The notes: generated by a model from the sequence alone, not told the origin. 64,000 bases of DNA from Chitinophaga eiseniae (GCF_900167135.1 NZ_FUWZ01000001.1:2032336-2096335), one strand, 5' to 3'; positions 10,396 to 19,416 are shown, counted from the first letter of the stretch. Made by a program: numbers and translations.

Positions 10396-10419
10396 ATATC
10401 CAAATAACAAAATATCTCA

Positions 10420-11658
10420 ATGAATTGGCTTGATATAGACAGAAAAACGTATAAACCTGTTGCCTGGTCCCTGGCAGTGGTATTGCTCATTTCGTGCTCA
10501 CCCTTTTTCAGCATGGGTGGTAATGCAGCTTACCTGATACTGGGATCTACCGGCATCTATTTTCTGTTTTTCGCCAATTGCCTGGCGCGCCGCCAGGCCC
10601 GTTTGACCAACCGGAATCTGAATTACTTCCTCATATCTTTTATCCTCCTGCTGTATCTGTTTTTCCCGATACGGCAATATGACCGGCTGGTAGTTGCCGC
10701 GGTGTGGCTGCTGGTATTTCTGACGGTGGTGATGCTGGATACCGTGATACTGCTGATGGCCGCCCGTTACTTCGCGAATATCATTTTCGTGATAGCGCTG
10801 CTGGCGCTGCTGGTGTTTGCGGTGAAACTCATCGGGGTGGACCTGCCTTTCTATCCTTATGAAACAGGTGCCACCGGCTCTAAATCGTTGTTTTTCATTT
10901 ACCCGGGAACGGCAGTGTTACAGGGTCAGGAATATGCGGTCTTTGGCCGTTCGTTGTTCCGCATCAGTGGTATTTTCTCCGAACCGGGCCACTTTGGAAT
11001 GATCTCTGCGATCGTGTTGTTCATGAACCCGGAAATTCTCAGTAAGCGGAAGCGTACCGTTATTACCATAGCGGCCCTGCTTACCCTTTCCATGGGTTTT
11101 TATGTACTGTTTGCAGGCCTGTGCATGTACCGTTTCCGTTTTTCGCAGAAGCAGGTGGTGGGCATTGCCGTGCTGGCGGTATTGGGATTTATCGCTTTCT
11201 CCGCCATGCCGGCCGATTTCCTGGACAGGTTCTTCCTCAACAAGGTAAGCTCCAACCAGGATGTGCTGGATGCCCGTACCAGCGCCGAGTTCTCCCGGTT
11301 CTACGACCACTTTACCCGCTACGATATCAATCTTTTCGGTGGTGGAAGGACCATTACGGAGAACTTTGAGGTGACCTCTTCCGATTACCGCTCTTTCCTG
11401 CTGAAGTACGGATGGGTGGGAATCACATTATACCTGGTGTGGTTTTTTGTGATGACCTACGGTAGAAAAAAACAGGTGGTATTGCTGGCTTTTTTCTTTT
11501 TCGCGGTGGTGTTTGTGCACCGCTCGTGGCTGGTGGATTATCTTATTTTCCTGTTCGCCGTATACTTTATTCCGATATCCTATGAACTAGCCATAATGCC
11601 TAAACGCAGTAAACTACCGGAGCCGCAGGACAAGCGCCTGCATTGGTATCCGGGCTGA
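10420..11658 (+). CDS. EPS repeat-unit polymerase (Wzy-like membrane protein)
   Basis: A 412-aa hydrophobic protein with around ten membrane segments and a larger periplasmic loop in its middle (about 140-185, containing GRSLFRISGIFSEPGHFG). The arrangement is that of Wzy/O-antigen ligase-type proteins. The loop motif RxxGxxxEPGHFG is frequent in Bacteroidota EPS polymerases. Position directly after the flippase supports polymerisation of the EPS repeat in the periplasm. Wzy proteins are poorly conserved, so the call rests on topology, loop motif and context. A WaaL-type ligase is the main alternative, but no lipid A-core genes are near. Confidence 0.78.
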   Translation: MNWLDIDRKTYKPVAWSLAVVLLISCSPFFSMGGNAAYLILGSTGIYFLFFANCLARRQARLTNRNLNYFLISFILLLYLFFPIRQYDRLVVAAVWLLVFLTVVMLDTVILLMAARYFANIIFVIALLALLVFAVKLIGVDLPFYPYETGATGSKSLFFIYPGTAVLQGQEYAVFGRSLFRISGIFSEPGHFGMISAIVLFMNPEILSKRKRTVITIAALLTLSMGFYVLFAGLCMYRFRFSQKQVVGIAVLAVLGFIAFSAMPADFLDRFFLNKVSSNQDVLDARTSAEFSRFYDHFTRYDINLFGGGRTITENFEVTSSDYRSFLLKYGWVGITLYLVWFFVMTYGRKKQVVLLAFFFFAVVFVHRSWLVDYLIFLFAVYFIPISYELAIMPKRSKLPEPQDKRLHWYPG

Positions 11659-11679
11659 TGCCGGGCATATGGAAAACAG

Positions 11680-12972
11680 ATGATTGAAAAACCGATTGTT
11701 AACAGTGAAATGTTAAGTGTGATGACCATATCCAAAACCGGCGCCCTGTTCAGCAGCCTTTCTGTATTTGTCATGTCCTGCATGGCACAGGGCGGTGATC
11801 TCGATTATAACGGGAAAAAATTTGTTTTTACCAGCGTTCCTGCTCAATATAATGTTGCCGCTTCTTCTGCCGTTAAAGCGAAGGTAAATGCCGGCATTCA
11901 ATCGGCCACTGACCTGACGACGTTGTTGCCTGCCGGTTATAAAAAGGATGGCTCGGTGGACTATACTGATTATCTGCAACGCGGCCTCGACAAAAACAGG
12001 AACGTCGTGTTTCCCGATTTTCCGGTGCTGATCAGCAGCAAAGGGCTGACAGTCAGCAGTAACTCGAACCTGTATTTTAAGCCCGATTCCAAACTGATCA
12101 TGCAACCCAATAACCTCGACCGGTTTGAAATGTTACGGGTCCACGGCGTCAGCAATGTCAATATCTACAATGCGAACCTCGTGGGCGACCGCAAAGGCCA
12201 CCTGGGCACCACCGGCGAGCATGGTGTCGGTATTGCGCTGCGTTCAGCCAAAGACGTTAATATCTACAGTCCCCGTATCTCCAGCTGCTGGGGAGATGGC
12301 ATCTACATCGGCTGGCGTACCCGCGACGTGGTGGATGGCCATTACATTCCCAGCGATAACATCAATATCTACAACGGTGTCATTGATTTTAACCGCAGAA
12401 ACGGCATCTCTATCGTATGCGGCCGCAATATCAATATCCGGAATACCACTATTGCCAATACTTACGGCACCTTGCCGATGAGTGGCATTGATATCGAGCC
12501 CAATGAACCAAAGGATATTATCAATAATATCACCATCGACAGTGTCACGACTTACAATAACGCCCGGGACGGTATCCTGATCGTACTAACAAGGTTACCG
12601 AAAAACAACGGCAACGCCACTACGAACATTGTGGTGAAAAATCATGTGGACGACGGCTCCTACAGCGCCTTCCGGCTAGGGTCCGGTTTCCGGAAAACCG
12701 ACCGGGAAATGACGGGGCAGATTTCCGTGATAGATCCGGTATGGAAAAACAATGAAAAACCCTTCCGTTTCCGGAGCAATTACCAGATGCTGCCGGTCAC
12801 GAAGTTTAAAAATATCAAAGTCATGGGCGGTCCTGCCGGCGCGGGCGGAAAGGCGGCGCGTAACGCTGTGCAAAGTTTCAGCGCGCCGGTGCAGAATGCC
12901 GGCCAGGATGCGGTAAAAAAAATCAGGGCTGGCTTAAGTAAAGAAAGTAAAATCAGGATAGAAGACAAATAA
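11680..12972 (+). CDS. Secreted right-handed parallel beta-helix protein in EPS cluster
   Basis: The protein has 430 aa and an N-terminal signal region (VMTISKTGALFSSLSVFVMSC). The ATG used here gives 14 extra residues before the Met at 11722, which may be the better start. The Cys may be a lipidation site, or cleavage may follow AQG. The central region (about 120-330) is built of short turns such as VNIYNANLVGD, INIYNGVIDF and INIRNTTIAN, the pattern of pectin-lyase-like beta-helices. Acidic clusters occur in CWGDGIYIGW and SGIDIEPNEP. Similar proteins in polysaccharide clusters are lyases, glycosidases or C5-epimerases acting on the polymer in the periplasm. Which applies here is not visible. 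The Lys/Ala-rich C-terminus (about 385-430) is low complexity. Confidence 0.75.
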   Translation: MIEKPIVNSEMLSVMTISKTGALFSSLSVFVMSCMAQGGDLDYNGKKFVFTSVPAQYNVAASSAVKAKVNAGIQSATDLTTLLPAGYKKDGSVDYTDYLQRGLDKNRNVVFPDFPVLISSKGLTVSSNSNLYFKPDSKLIMQPNNLDRFEMLRVHGVSNVNIYNANLVGDRKGHLGTTGEHGVGIALRSAKDVNIYSPRISSCWGDGIYIGWRTRDVVDGHYIPSDNINIYNGVIDFNRRNGISIVCGRNINIRNTTIANTYGTLPMSGIDIEPNEPKDIINNITIDSVTTYNNARDGILIVLTRLPKNNGNATTNIVVKNHVDDGSYSAFRLGSGFRKTDREMTGQISVIDPVWKNNEKPFRFRSNYQMLPVTKFKNIKVMGGPAGAGGKAARNAVQSFSAPVQNAGQDAVKKIRAGLSKESKIRIEDK

Positions 12973-12991
12973 ACCACGAATCAACATTATT

Positions 12992-14140
12992 ATGGCAAAA
13001 TTGCTTGTACATGCATGGGTGGTGCACAGGGAAGGGGGAAAGTATTATTTGCCCTATACGCACTGGGTGTATCTGAAAGAGATTGTAAAATACTATGAAG
13101 AGGTATGCCTGATGTCGCCGGTGCAGCAGCATACAGACAAAAGTCCTAAGAGCCTGATGGACATTGGCTGTTTTGATAACGTAAAAGTATATGCGTTACC
13201 GTATTCGCCCAACTATGTGAGGGCGGTACCGCATTTCCCGGCTTATCTCAAGGCCTATCGCAAACTCAAACACTATGATGAAGTATACGCCCGTTATCCG
13301 GTGCCCTTCGGATGGCTGGGTAAATTTTTCTTTAAAGGGAAAAAAAGGATCGTGCATTTCGTGGGCGACCCGGTAGACGCTGCCAGGACCAACCCCAACT
13401 TCAGCCGGTTGAAAAAGTTTACCATGATCACCCTTTTCATGCCAGAACATTCAGCCTATATGTGGGCTTGCAAAGGAGCATCGGTATTTACCAATGGTCA
13501 TCATCTCAGGGATAAACTGACCGGCTGGGGCATTCAGGCGAAAGCTGTTATTTCTTCCACCCTCAACGATGCGGATTTCTATCCGAAGGAAATCAACGGC
13601 ATCAGCGAAGAAGGACCTAAGCTGCTGTATGTGGGATACCTGCGTAAAGCGAAAGGTGTGGAGACAGTTATCCGTTCTTTTCAGATCGTGCAACGGAAAT
13701 ATCCCGGCTCCCGCCTGACGGTGGTCGGCTCCGGCGAGTTCGAACGCGAACTGAAAGACCTCGCCGCCGTATTGCACCTTGACGGGCATATTCACTTTGC
13801 CGGTCACGTCGATAACCGGGAAGAACTGAACAACTATCTGCGCTCTCATGACATTTTCTGCTTCGCCAGTTTGTCAGAAGGGTCGCCCCGCGTGATCCTC
13901 GAGGCCATGGCCAACAGCCTCACGGTGGTTAGCACCCCCGTAGGCTCCCTGCCCAATGTGTTTGAGGATAAACAGGACATCCTGTTTGCAGATTTTAACG
14001 ATCACGAAGCTTTTTACCACCGCGTAGACACGCTGGTGAAAGATAACACATTAAGACGGCAACTGAGTGACAACGCCTACCGCAAAGTAAGAGGATTCAC
14101 CATAGAAGGATTTATTAAAAGCATTTTCAATGAAGGTTAA
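12992..14140 (+). CDS. Glycosyltransferase family 4, EPS assembly
   Basis: A 382-aa GT-B enzyme. The N-terminal domain is divergent (MAKLLVHAWVVHREGGKYY). The C-terminal domain is clear, with LLYVGYLRKAKGVETVI, a GSGEFERELK strand-loop and the EX7E motif EGSPRVILE, followed by PVGSLPNVF. It is presumed to add a sugar to the lipid-linked repeat. Its last 11 bp overlap the start of the acetyltransferase gene, which implies translational coupling. The donor sugar cannot be inferred. Confidence 0.84.
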   Translation: MAKLLVHAWVVHREGGKYYLPYTHWVYLKEIVKYYEEVCLMSPVQQHTDKSPKSLMDIGCFDNVKVYALPYSPNYVRAVPHFPAYLKAYRKLKHYDEVYARYPVPFGWLGKFFFKGKKRIVHFVGDPVDAARTNPNFSRLKKFTMITLFMPEHSAYMWACKGASVFTNGHHLRDKLTGWGIQAKAVISSTLNDADFYPKEINGISEEGPKLLYVGYLRKAKGVETVIRSFQIVQRKYPGSRLTVVGSGEFERELKDLAAVLHLDGHIHFAGHVDNREELNNYLRSHDIFCFASLSEGSPRVILEAMANSLTVVSTPVGSLPNVFEDKQDILFADFNDHEAFYHRVDTLVKDNTLRRQLSDNAYRKVRGFTIEGFIKSIFNEG

Positions 14141-14639
14141 AATTTCTATCCTATACTCCTGGCTGGTGAAGATGATTACCTTCCTGCTGCCTAACATACC
14201 TGTATGCATGCGTTTCAGGGGATTCCTGTATTCGCTGATGATGAAGGGGTGCGGCCGCAATTTCCAGGTAACGTCTACGGCTGTACTGAATTCCCTCGCC
14301 GGACTGGAAGTGGGCGATAACGTTTATATCGCGCATCATACCGTATTGATCGGTATCGATATTGCCATCGGCAATGAAGTGATCATTGGTCCCAATTGTA
14401 TTATCTCTTCCGGCAACCATACCTTTTTAAATAACTCTTACCGTTATGGTAAATCCCTGCGGCGGCCGGTGAAAATCGGCGCCGGTTCCTGGATTGCGGG
14501 CAACTGCTCCGTGCTGGGCGGCAGCATACTGCCGGAGCGCTCTGTGTTGGGCGCCGGTGCAGTACTCAATAAAAAATACGATACGGCAGATGGTTTGTAT
14601 GGCGGCATTCCTGCAGTATTCATAAAAAAAATGCGATGA
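14130..14639 (+). CDS. Hexapeptide-repeat acetyltransferase (left-handed beta-helix)
   Basis: This 169-aa protein shows the isoleucine-patch/hexapeptide pattern: LEVGDNVYIAHHTVLIGID, IGNEVIIGPNCIIS, VKIGAGSWIAGNCSVLGG and LPERSVLGAGAVL. An SGNHTF stretch probably carries the catalytic His. This is the WcaF/maltose-acetyltransferase-like fold, using acetyl-CoA to O- or N-acetylate a sugar. It lacks the N-terminal Rossmann-like part of PglD/NeuD, so it is less likely to be the bacillosamine N-acetyltransferase, though that is not excluded. It overlaps the upstream glycosyltransferase by 11 bp and the downstream one by 4 bp (ATGA), a tightly coupled trio. Confidence 0.82.
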   Translation: MKVKISILYSWLVKMITFLLPNIPVCMRFRGFLYSLMMKGCGRNFQVTSTAVLNSLAGLEVGDNVYIAHHTVLIGIDIAIGNEVIIGPNCIISSGNHTFLNNSYRYGKSLRRPVKIGAGSWIAGNCSVLGGSILPERSVLGAGAVLNKKYDTADGLYGGIPAVFIKKMR

Positions 14640-15859
14640 GGATACTTTATATACATCAATATTTTGCCATGCCAACCTCCTCAGGAGGTACCCGTTCCTA
14701 TGATCTGGCCACCCGGTTCGCCAAAGCCGGGCATAAAGTAGTGGTAGTCACCACCAGCTCCTTTCTGAAACAGTATACGTTCACTGATACATGGACGGTG
14801 ATGGAGGTGGATGGGGTGGAGCTGCATGTGCTCAACCTGGAGTACAGCAACAAAATGAGTTTCGCCAAAAGAGCGCTGACCTTCGTGCAGTTTGTGGCAA
14901 AGTCCACCATGCGGGTATTAAAACTACAGGGGGATGTAGTGCTGGCTACCAGCACGCCCATTACCATTGCGGTACCTGCCATGATTAAACGCACCCTGCA
15001 TAAGGTGCCCTATATTTTTGAAGTGCGTGATGTGTGGCCCGAGGTGCCCGTCGCTATGGGCATTATCAATAATAAATTACTGGTAAGCCTGTTGAACCGC
15101 TTCGAAAAACGCATCTATAGAAGAGCGGCGCATATCGTACCGCTGTCGGATGACATGAAGCGCTCCATCGAAGAGCGTACGGCCGTCCCCGTGAAGAAGC
15201 TGTCTGTCATCCCCAACATATCGGAAGTAGTGCGGTTCGGCAAGTACGATACCGGCAAAAGTATCCTGAGCGGGCTGCTCGGGTTTACGCCGGAGAAGAC
15301 AGTGCTCTACGCAGGCACGCTGGGGATGGTGAACGGGCTGCGTTACCTGGCAGACCTGGCGGCACACATGCTGCGCCTGGATGACAGCGTAAAGTTTGTC
15401 GTTTTCGGCGATGGCATGGAGAAAGCAGCACTGTTAAAATACGCGGAAGAAAAGGGGGTACTGGGCAACAACCTGTTTTTCTTTGACCCCGTACCTAAAT
15501 CACAGCTGTCACAATTGTATTACGAATGTACCATTGCCAGTTCGTTTGTAATACCGGTGCCGGAGCTGTGGGCCAATTCGGCCAACAAGTTTTTTGACTG
15601 TCTTGCTGCCGGCAGGCCTATCCTGATTAACCACCGGGGCTGGCAGGCCAATGTGATAGAGCAGGAGAACGTAGGATTTGTGATGCATTACGATACGGCC
15701 GATATGCCCGTAGAGGCAAGGCGGTTTGCTGAATATATCAATGATAAGCCGCTGTTGCAACAGCAGCAGGCAAAAGCGCTGTTGCTGGCGCAGCAACGTT
15801 ATTCGCTGGACATTGCCGCAGGCGCTTACCTTAAAATTCTCGACCATGTTGTATCGTAG
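14636..15859 (+). CDS. Glycosyltransferase family 4 (WbuB-like)
   Basis: A 407-aa GT-B enzyme. The N-terminus MRILYIHQYFAMPTSSGGTR is the WbuB/WcaI-type start, and the C-terminal donor domain has VLYAGTLGMVNGL, VVFGDGMEKAAL and ELWANSANKFFDCLAAGRP. The WANSANKFFD stretch marks the WbuB subgroup, which acts early in O-antigen or capsule repeats, often adding the second sugar. It starts inside the stop codon of the acetyltransferase (ATGA) and ends 14 bp inside the PglC-like gene. That position fits a role right after the initiating transferase. Confidence 0.85.
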   Translation: MRILYIHQYFAMPTSSGGTRSYDLATRFAKAGHKVVVVTTSSFLKQYTFTDTWTVMEVDGVELHVLNLEYSNKMSFAKRALTFVQFVAKSTMRVLKLQGDVVLATSTPITIAVPAMIKRTLHKVPYIFEVRDVWPEVPVAMGIINNKLLVSLLNRFEKRIYRRAAHIVPLSDDMKRSIEERTAVPVKKLSVIPNISEVVRFGKYDTGKSILSGLLGFTPEKTVLYAGTLGMVNGLRYLADLAAHMLRLDDSVKFVVFGDGMEKAALLKYAEEKGVLGNNLFFFDPVPKSQLSQLYYECTIASSFVIPVPELWANSANKFFDCLAAGRPILINHRGWQANVIEQENVGFVMHYDTADMPVEARRFAEYINDKPLLQQQQAKALLLAQQRYSLDIAAGAYLKILDHVVS

Positions 15860-16460
15860 TTTTCTGAAACGCTGGCTGGACATGCTGGTAGCTTTTACCG
15901 CACTGTTGCTGTTGTCGCCGGTATTTATCGTGGTAACGGTCCTGTTGTTTATTGCCAACAGTGGAAAACCGTTCTTCCTGCAGCCGCGTCCTGGCCTTAA
16001 GGGCCGGGTGTTCCGGGTGATTAAGTATAAAACGATGAATGATAAAAAGGCGCCTGACGGCAATCTGTTGCCCGATGAAGCGCGATTGACCGCTGTGGGT
16101 AAGTTCGTCCGCAAAACATCGCTCGATGAAATTCCTCAGCTGATCAACGTGCTCAAGGGAGATATGAGCCTCATTGGTCCGCGTCCGCTGCTGGTAGATT
16201 ACCTGGAACTGTATTCGCCGCAACAGGCCCGGCGTCATGAAGTAAGACCGGGTATTACAGGCTGGGCACAGGTGAACGGTCGTAATGCCATCAGCTGGAC
16301 ACAGAAGTTTGAACGGGATGTGTGGTATGTGGACCACCTGAGCTTTCAGCTCGATGTAAAAATCCTGTTCATGACCGTTATCAAAGTATTTAAATCAGAA
16401 GGTATTTCACAGGCAGGACATGTATCGTCGGAGCGGTTCACCGGAAAAGCGAATGCCTGA
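15846..16460 (+). CDS. Initiating phosphosugar transferase (PglC-like, bacterial sugar transferase family)
   Basis: This protein transfers a sugar-1-phosphate from a UDP-sugar to undecaprenyl phosphate and so starts each EPS repeat. It has 204 aa, one N-terminal re-entrant or membrane helix (about 10-38), and the family core RVIKYKTMND, TSLDEIPQLINVLKGDMSLI, GPRPLL and RHEVRPGITGWAQVNGRN. The short monotopic form and details such as NAISWTQKFERDV and the C-terminal GHVSSERFTG closely match my memory of Campylobacter PglC, which uses UDP-diNAc-bacillosamine. ATG 15846 was chosen because it starts this conserved N-terminus. The gene overlaps the WbuB-like gene by 14 bp. Confidence 0.88.
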   Translation: MLYRSFLKRWLDMLVAFTALLLLSPVFIVVTVLLFIANSGKPFFLQPRPGLKGRVFRVIKYKTMNDKKAPDGNLLPDEARLTAVGKFVRKTSLDEIPQLINVLKGDMSLIGPRPLLVDYLELYSPQQARRHEVRPGITGWAQVNGRNAISWTQKFERDVWYVDHLSFQLDVKILFMTVIKVFKSEGISQAGHVSSERFTGKANA

Positions 16461-16488
16461 ATTTTAACTATATTAAATATTGTCAACT

Positions 16489-17619
16489 ATGAGCGAAAAG
16501 ATTTGGCTCTCTTCCCCCCATATGGGCGGCACCGAACAAAGTTTTGTTACCACTGCTTTTGAAACCAACTGGATTGCCCCGCTGGGAACTAATGTGGACG
16601 GCTTTGAACAGGATCTGGAACAATTTCTGAAAGAGGGAGATGTGGCTGCGTTATCTTCCGGTACTGCCGCACTTCACCTCGCGCTGATACAGTCCGGTGT
16701 GAGCGCAGGCGATGAAGTGATTTGCCAAAGCATGACTTTCTCCGCTTCTGCCAATCCCATCGCTTATCAGGGCGCTATTCCGGTGTTTGTAGACAGTGAA
16801 AGGGATACCTGGAACATGGACCCGGTGTTGCTGGAGCAGGCCATCAAAGAGCGCATCGCCAAAGGCAAAAAGCCCAAAGCGATCATCCCGGTGCATCTGT
16901 ACGGTATGCCAGCTAAAATGAATGAGATACTGGCAGTAGCCGCAGAATATGAGATCCCGGTGATAGAAGATGCTGCAGAAGCACTGGGCTCCTGGTATCA
17001 TGACAAAGCCTGCGGTACGTTTGGTGATTTCGGAGTGCTGAGTTTCAACGGTAATAAGATTATTACCACCAGTGGTGGAGGTGCGCTCGTCGGGAAAGAC
17101 AAGGCGGCTATCGCTAAGTCCCGCTTTCTCGCCAGCCAGGCCCGGGACCCGGCGCCACATTATGAACATACCCACATCGGTTACAATTACCGCATGAGTA
17201 ATATATGTGCGGGCATTGGCCGGGGCCAGATGGAGGTGCTGGGCAAAAGAGTGGAGCAACGCAGAAGTAATTATCAGCATTACCTCCGTACATTAAGCGA
17301 TCTGCCGGGGGTAAGCTTTGTAGCGGAACCTGCCGGTTCTTTCAGTAACCGCTGGCTGAGCACCGTCCTGATCGATCCGGCGCAAAGCAATGGCATTACC
17401 CGTGAAACCATACGCCTGGCGCTGGAGAAACATATCATCGAATCCAGACCGCTGTGGAAGCCGATGCACCTGCAACCTGTTTTTGCTTCTGCACCCGCTT
17501 ACGTCAACGGGGTGTCTGAAGCACTCTTCGAAAACGGATTATGTCTGCCCAGCGGCTCTAACCTGACGCAGGCGCAACTGCAGCAGACCACGGACATTAT
17601 CCGCTCCCTCTGGAAATAA
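16489..17619 (+). CDS. PLP-dependent nucleotide-sugar aminotransferase (DegT/PglE-like)
   Basis: This enzyme probably aminates the 4-keto sugar made by the WbpM/PglF-like dehydratase to a UDP-4-amino-4,6-dideoxy-GlcNAc. It has 376 aa. The N-terminus SSPHMGGTEQ, the cofactor Asp region EDAAEALGSW, the PLP Lys190 in SFNGNKIITTSGGG, and the C-terminal ESRPLWKPMH and LCLPSGS all match the PglE type. ATG 16489 is preferred over an in-frame TTG at 16480. It is the last gene of the EPS operon and is followed by a terminator. With the PglC-like gene just upstream it argues for a bacillosamine-type first sugar. Confidence 0.9.
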   Translation: MSEKIWLSSPHMGGTEQSFVTTAFETNWIAPLGTNVDGFEQDLEQFLKEGDVAALSSGTAALHLALIQSGVSAGDEVICQSMTFSASANPIAYQGAIPVFVDSERDTWNMDPVLLEQAIKERIAKGKKPKAIIPVHLYGMPAKMNEILAVAAEYEIPVIEDAAEALGSWYHDKACGTFGDFGVLSFNGNKIITTSGGGALVGKDKAAIAKSRFLASQARDPAPHYEHTHIGYNYRMSNICAGIGRGQMEVLGKRVEQRRSNYQHYLRTLSDLPGVSFVAEPAGSFSNRWLSTVLIDPAQSNGITRETIRLALEKHIIESRPLWKPMHLQPVFASAPAYVNGVSEALFENGLCLPSGSNLTQAQLQQTTDIIRSLWK

Positions 17620-17654
17620 ATTCCGATGTTACCAAATATTTAAAAGTTATAACG

Positions 17655-17679
17655 GCCCCGCATATACGGGGCTTTTTTT
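17655..17679 (+). terminator. Rho-independent terminator of the EPS operon
   Basis: A six-base GC stem (GCCCCG at 17655-17660 with CGGGGC at 17667-17672) encloses a six-base loop and is followed directly by seven T. It lies 36 bp after the last EPS gene, so it should end the roughly 17-kb transcript. Confidence 0.85.
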
Positions 17680-17780
17680 CGTTTATTATACGTGCTTCTT
17701 TTTAATTAGTGATCCAAATCGTTCGTCATGTATAATAAATTATTTTTTAGTTTAAAATAAATATAATTTTTATTAATGAG

Positions 17781-17788
17781 TATATTTG
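17781..17788 (+). promoter_or_regulatory. Candidate Bacteroidota -7 box (TATATTTG)
   Basis: An exact match to TAnnTTTG in a very AT-rich gap after the EPS terminator, about 75 bp before ATG 17863. No TTG -33 element stands at the usual distance, so support is the -7 box and position only. Confidence 0.4.
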
Positions 17789-17862
17789 TGCGATAATTTC
17801 AACTTAAAGGGTTCGTCAGTCGTTGTTCGATTATAACCATATCTTTTTTGCAGTACTGTTCT

Positions 17863-19416
17863 ATGAAGATTGTCTTTAACATATGCAGGGGCATCTATGC
17901 TACAGCTGTTGCTGCGCTTGCTATCTGCATTTCCTTTTCCCTCTCCGCTCAGGACATCGAAATTAAAAACCCTTCGCTGGAAGGGCCGCCACGCGCCGCC
18001 GCCGCGCCGCCAGGCTGGGCTATTATCAACAATTCACCGGATCTTCTGCCGGGGTGTTGTGCCGTTAGCAAGCCGCCATCTGATGGCAACACCTACAGCG
18101 GTATGATCAGTAACGCTACCATGGAAGAAGGTATTTACCAGAAACTATCGGCCAGCATCAAAGGTGGAAAAGCGTATGCCTTCTCGGCTGACCTGGCGCA
18201 TCCTTCCGTTTACTTCGGGCAAAAAACCTGCCTCGGCGGCTTCGTTGTATACGCCGCCAACGCTCCGGGTGCGAAAGAAGAGGTGCTGTGGAAATCGCCG
18301 GCATTTGATCATGCCGACTGGAAGCGGTACCGGATTGAGTTTACCCCCACAAAGGACTATGCCTACATTATGTTATGCAATTATTTTATTCCCTGCAGAG
18401 ATGGAAAACTGGGAGCCGTGCTGGTAGATAATCTCTCCCCTTATCTGCAGGAAATTCCCCGTATTACGGTAACGGTTACACCCACCTGTAAAGGCACCAG
18501 CATGGGCATTGCCCGTGTAGACGTGCTCTCGGGACCGTCGCCGTTCACCTGTAAATGGTTGCCCGGTGGGCAAACAGACAATTTTGTTGACCATCTGGCT
18601 GCCGGCAGCTACGAGGTAACGGTCACCGGCGCCAATGGGACCTACGCTACCGCTATTGCCCGTATTGACGCGGTGGAGCTGCAGAATAAAATCACGGTAA
18701 CGCCTTCTAAATGTTATGGTGACAACACCAATGTCCTATCGCTGGTCACCACAGGCGGCAAACCTCCTTACCGGTATTATTTGAATGGCTCCGATCATCC
18801 GCAGTACACGCCGGAATTCCGTGATCTGCGTCCCGGTAACTACCGGTTGCTGGCAAAAGATGAAATGGGATGTGTTTCGCCGGAAGAAAAAATTGCTGTA
18901 GCAGAGCCGGCTCCGCTACAGCTGATGTCTGCACAGGTAAAGGACATCAGTTGCAGTGAAACACACGACGGGCAGATAACGCTTACGCTCGCGGGCGGCA
19001 CTGTACCATATCATTACCGTCTGGAAACAGGGGAGTGGCAGTCGGACAGCGCCTGGCGAAAACTGGATGAAGGACGTTATTATTTTATTGCGAAAGACAA
19101 CAACGATTGTCAGGTGAGGGGGGCTGTGGAGATTATCCGCAATAACCGCCAATGCGCGGTGTACGTGCCTACAGCTTTCAGTCCCAATGGCGACGGCCGT
19201 AATGACCTGTTCCGCTGCCGGGTGAACGACGATATCAGTAAGTACCAATTACAGGTCTTCAATCGCTGGGGAACGCTCGTTTTTCAGAGCAACGACCCCG
19301 GTCAGGCCTGGGACGGTTACCGGCAGCCTGCCGGGAGTTATGTTTGGGTGCTGGTGTATACTGACAGCAAACTGCAGGGGCGCAGGCAGCAGGGGAGCCT
19401 GGTGCTGGTGCGTTAG
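17863..19416 (+). CDS. T9SS type B sorted surface protein with SprB-like repeats
   Basis: This secreted protein of 517 aa has a signal peptide ending SLSAQ, then a galactose-binding-like N-terminal region (about 25-200). Two or three SprB-like repeats follow, marked by GGKPPYRYYLNG, LRPGNYRLLAKDEMGC and GGTVPYHYRLE. The gliding-motility-type C-terminal domain begins YVPTAFSPNGDGRND and contains FNRWGTLVF and WDGYRQPAGSYVW. That domain directs export and surface attachment by the type IX system (type B). ATG 17863 gives a clean signal peptide; an in-frame TTG at 17848 is less likely. It has its own promoter region after the EPS terminator and ends 4 bp inside the convergent phosphatase gene. 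Adhesion or matrix binding is inference. Confidence 0.85.
   Translation: MKIVFNICRGIYATAVAALAICISFSLSAQDIEIKNPSLEGPPRAAAAPPGWAIINNSPDLLPGCCAVSKPPSDGNTYSGMISNATMEEGIYQKLSASIKGGKAYAFSADLAHPSVYFGQKTCLGGFVVYAANAPGAKEEVLWKSPAFDHADWKRYRIEFTPTKDYAYIMLCNYFIPCRDGKLGAVLVDNLSPYLQEIPRITVTVTPTCKGTSMGIARVDVLSGPSPFTCKWLPGGQTDNFVDHLAAGSYEVTVTGANGTYATAIARIDAVELQNKITVTPSKCYGDNTNVLSLVTTGGKPPYRYYLNGSDHPQYTPEFRDLRPGNYRLLAKDEMGCVSPEEKIAVAEPAPLQLMSAQVKDISCSETHDGQITLTLAGGTVPYHYRLETGEWQSDSAWRKLDEGRYYFIAKDNNDCQVRGAVEIIRNNRQCAVYVPTAFSPNGDGRNDLFRCRVNDDISKYQLQVFNRWGTLVFQSNDPGQAWDGYRQPAGSYVWVLVYTDSKLQGRRQQGSLVLVR

Noticed and set aside
1..17680. EPS cluster as a recently transferred island
   Set aside because: No transposase, integrase, tRNA or direct repeat borders it, and base and codon use look like those of the surrounding genes by eye.
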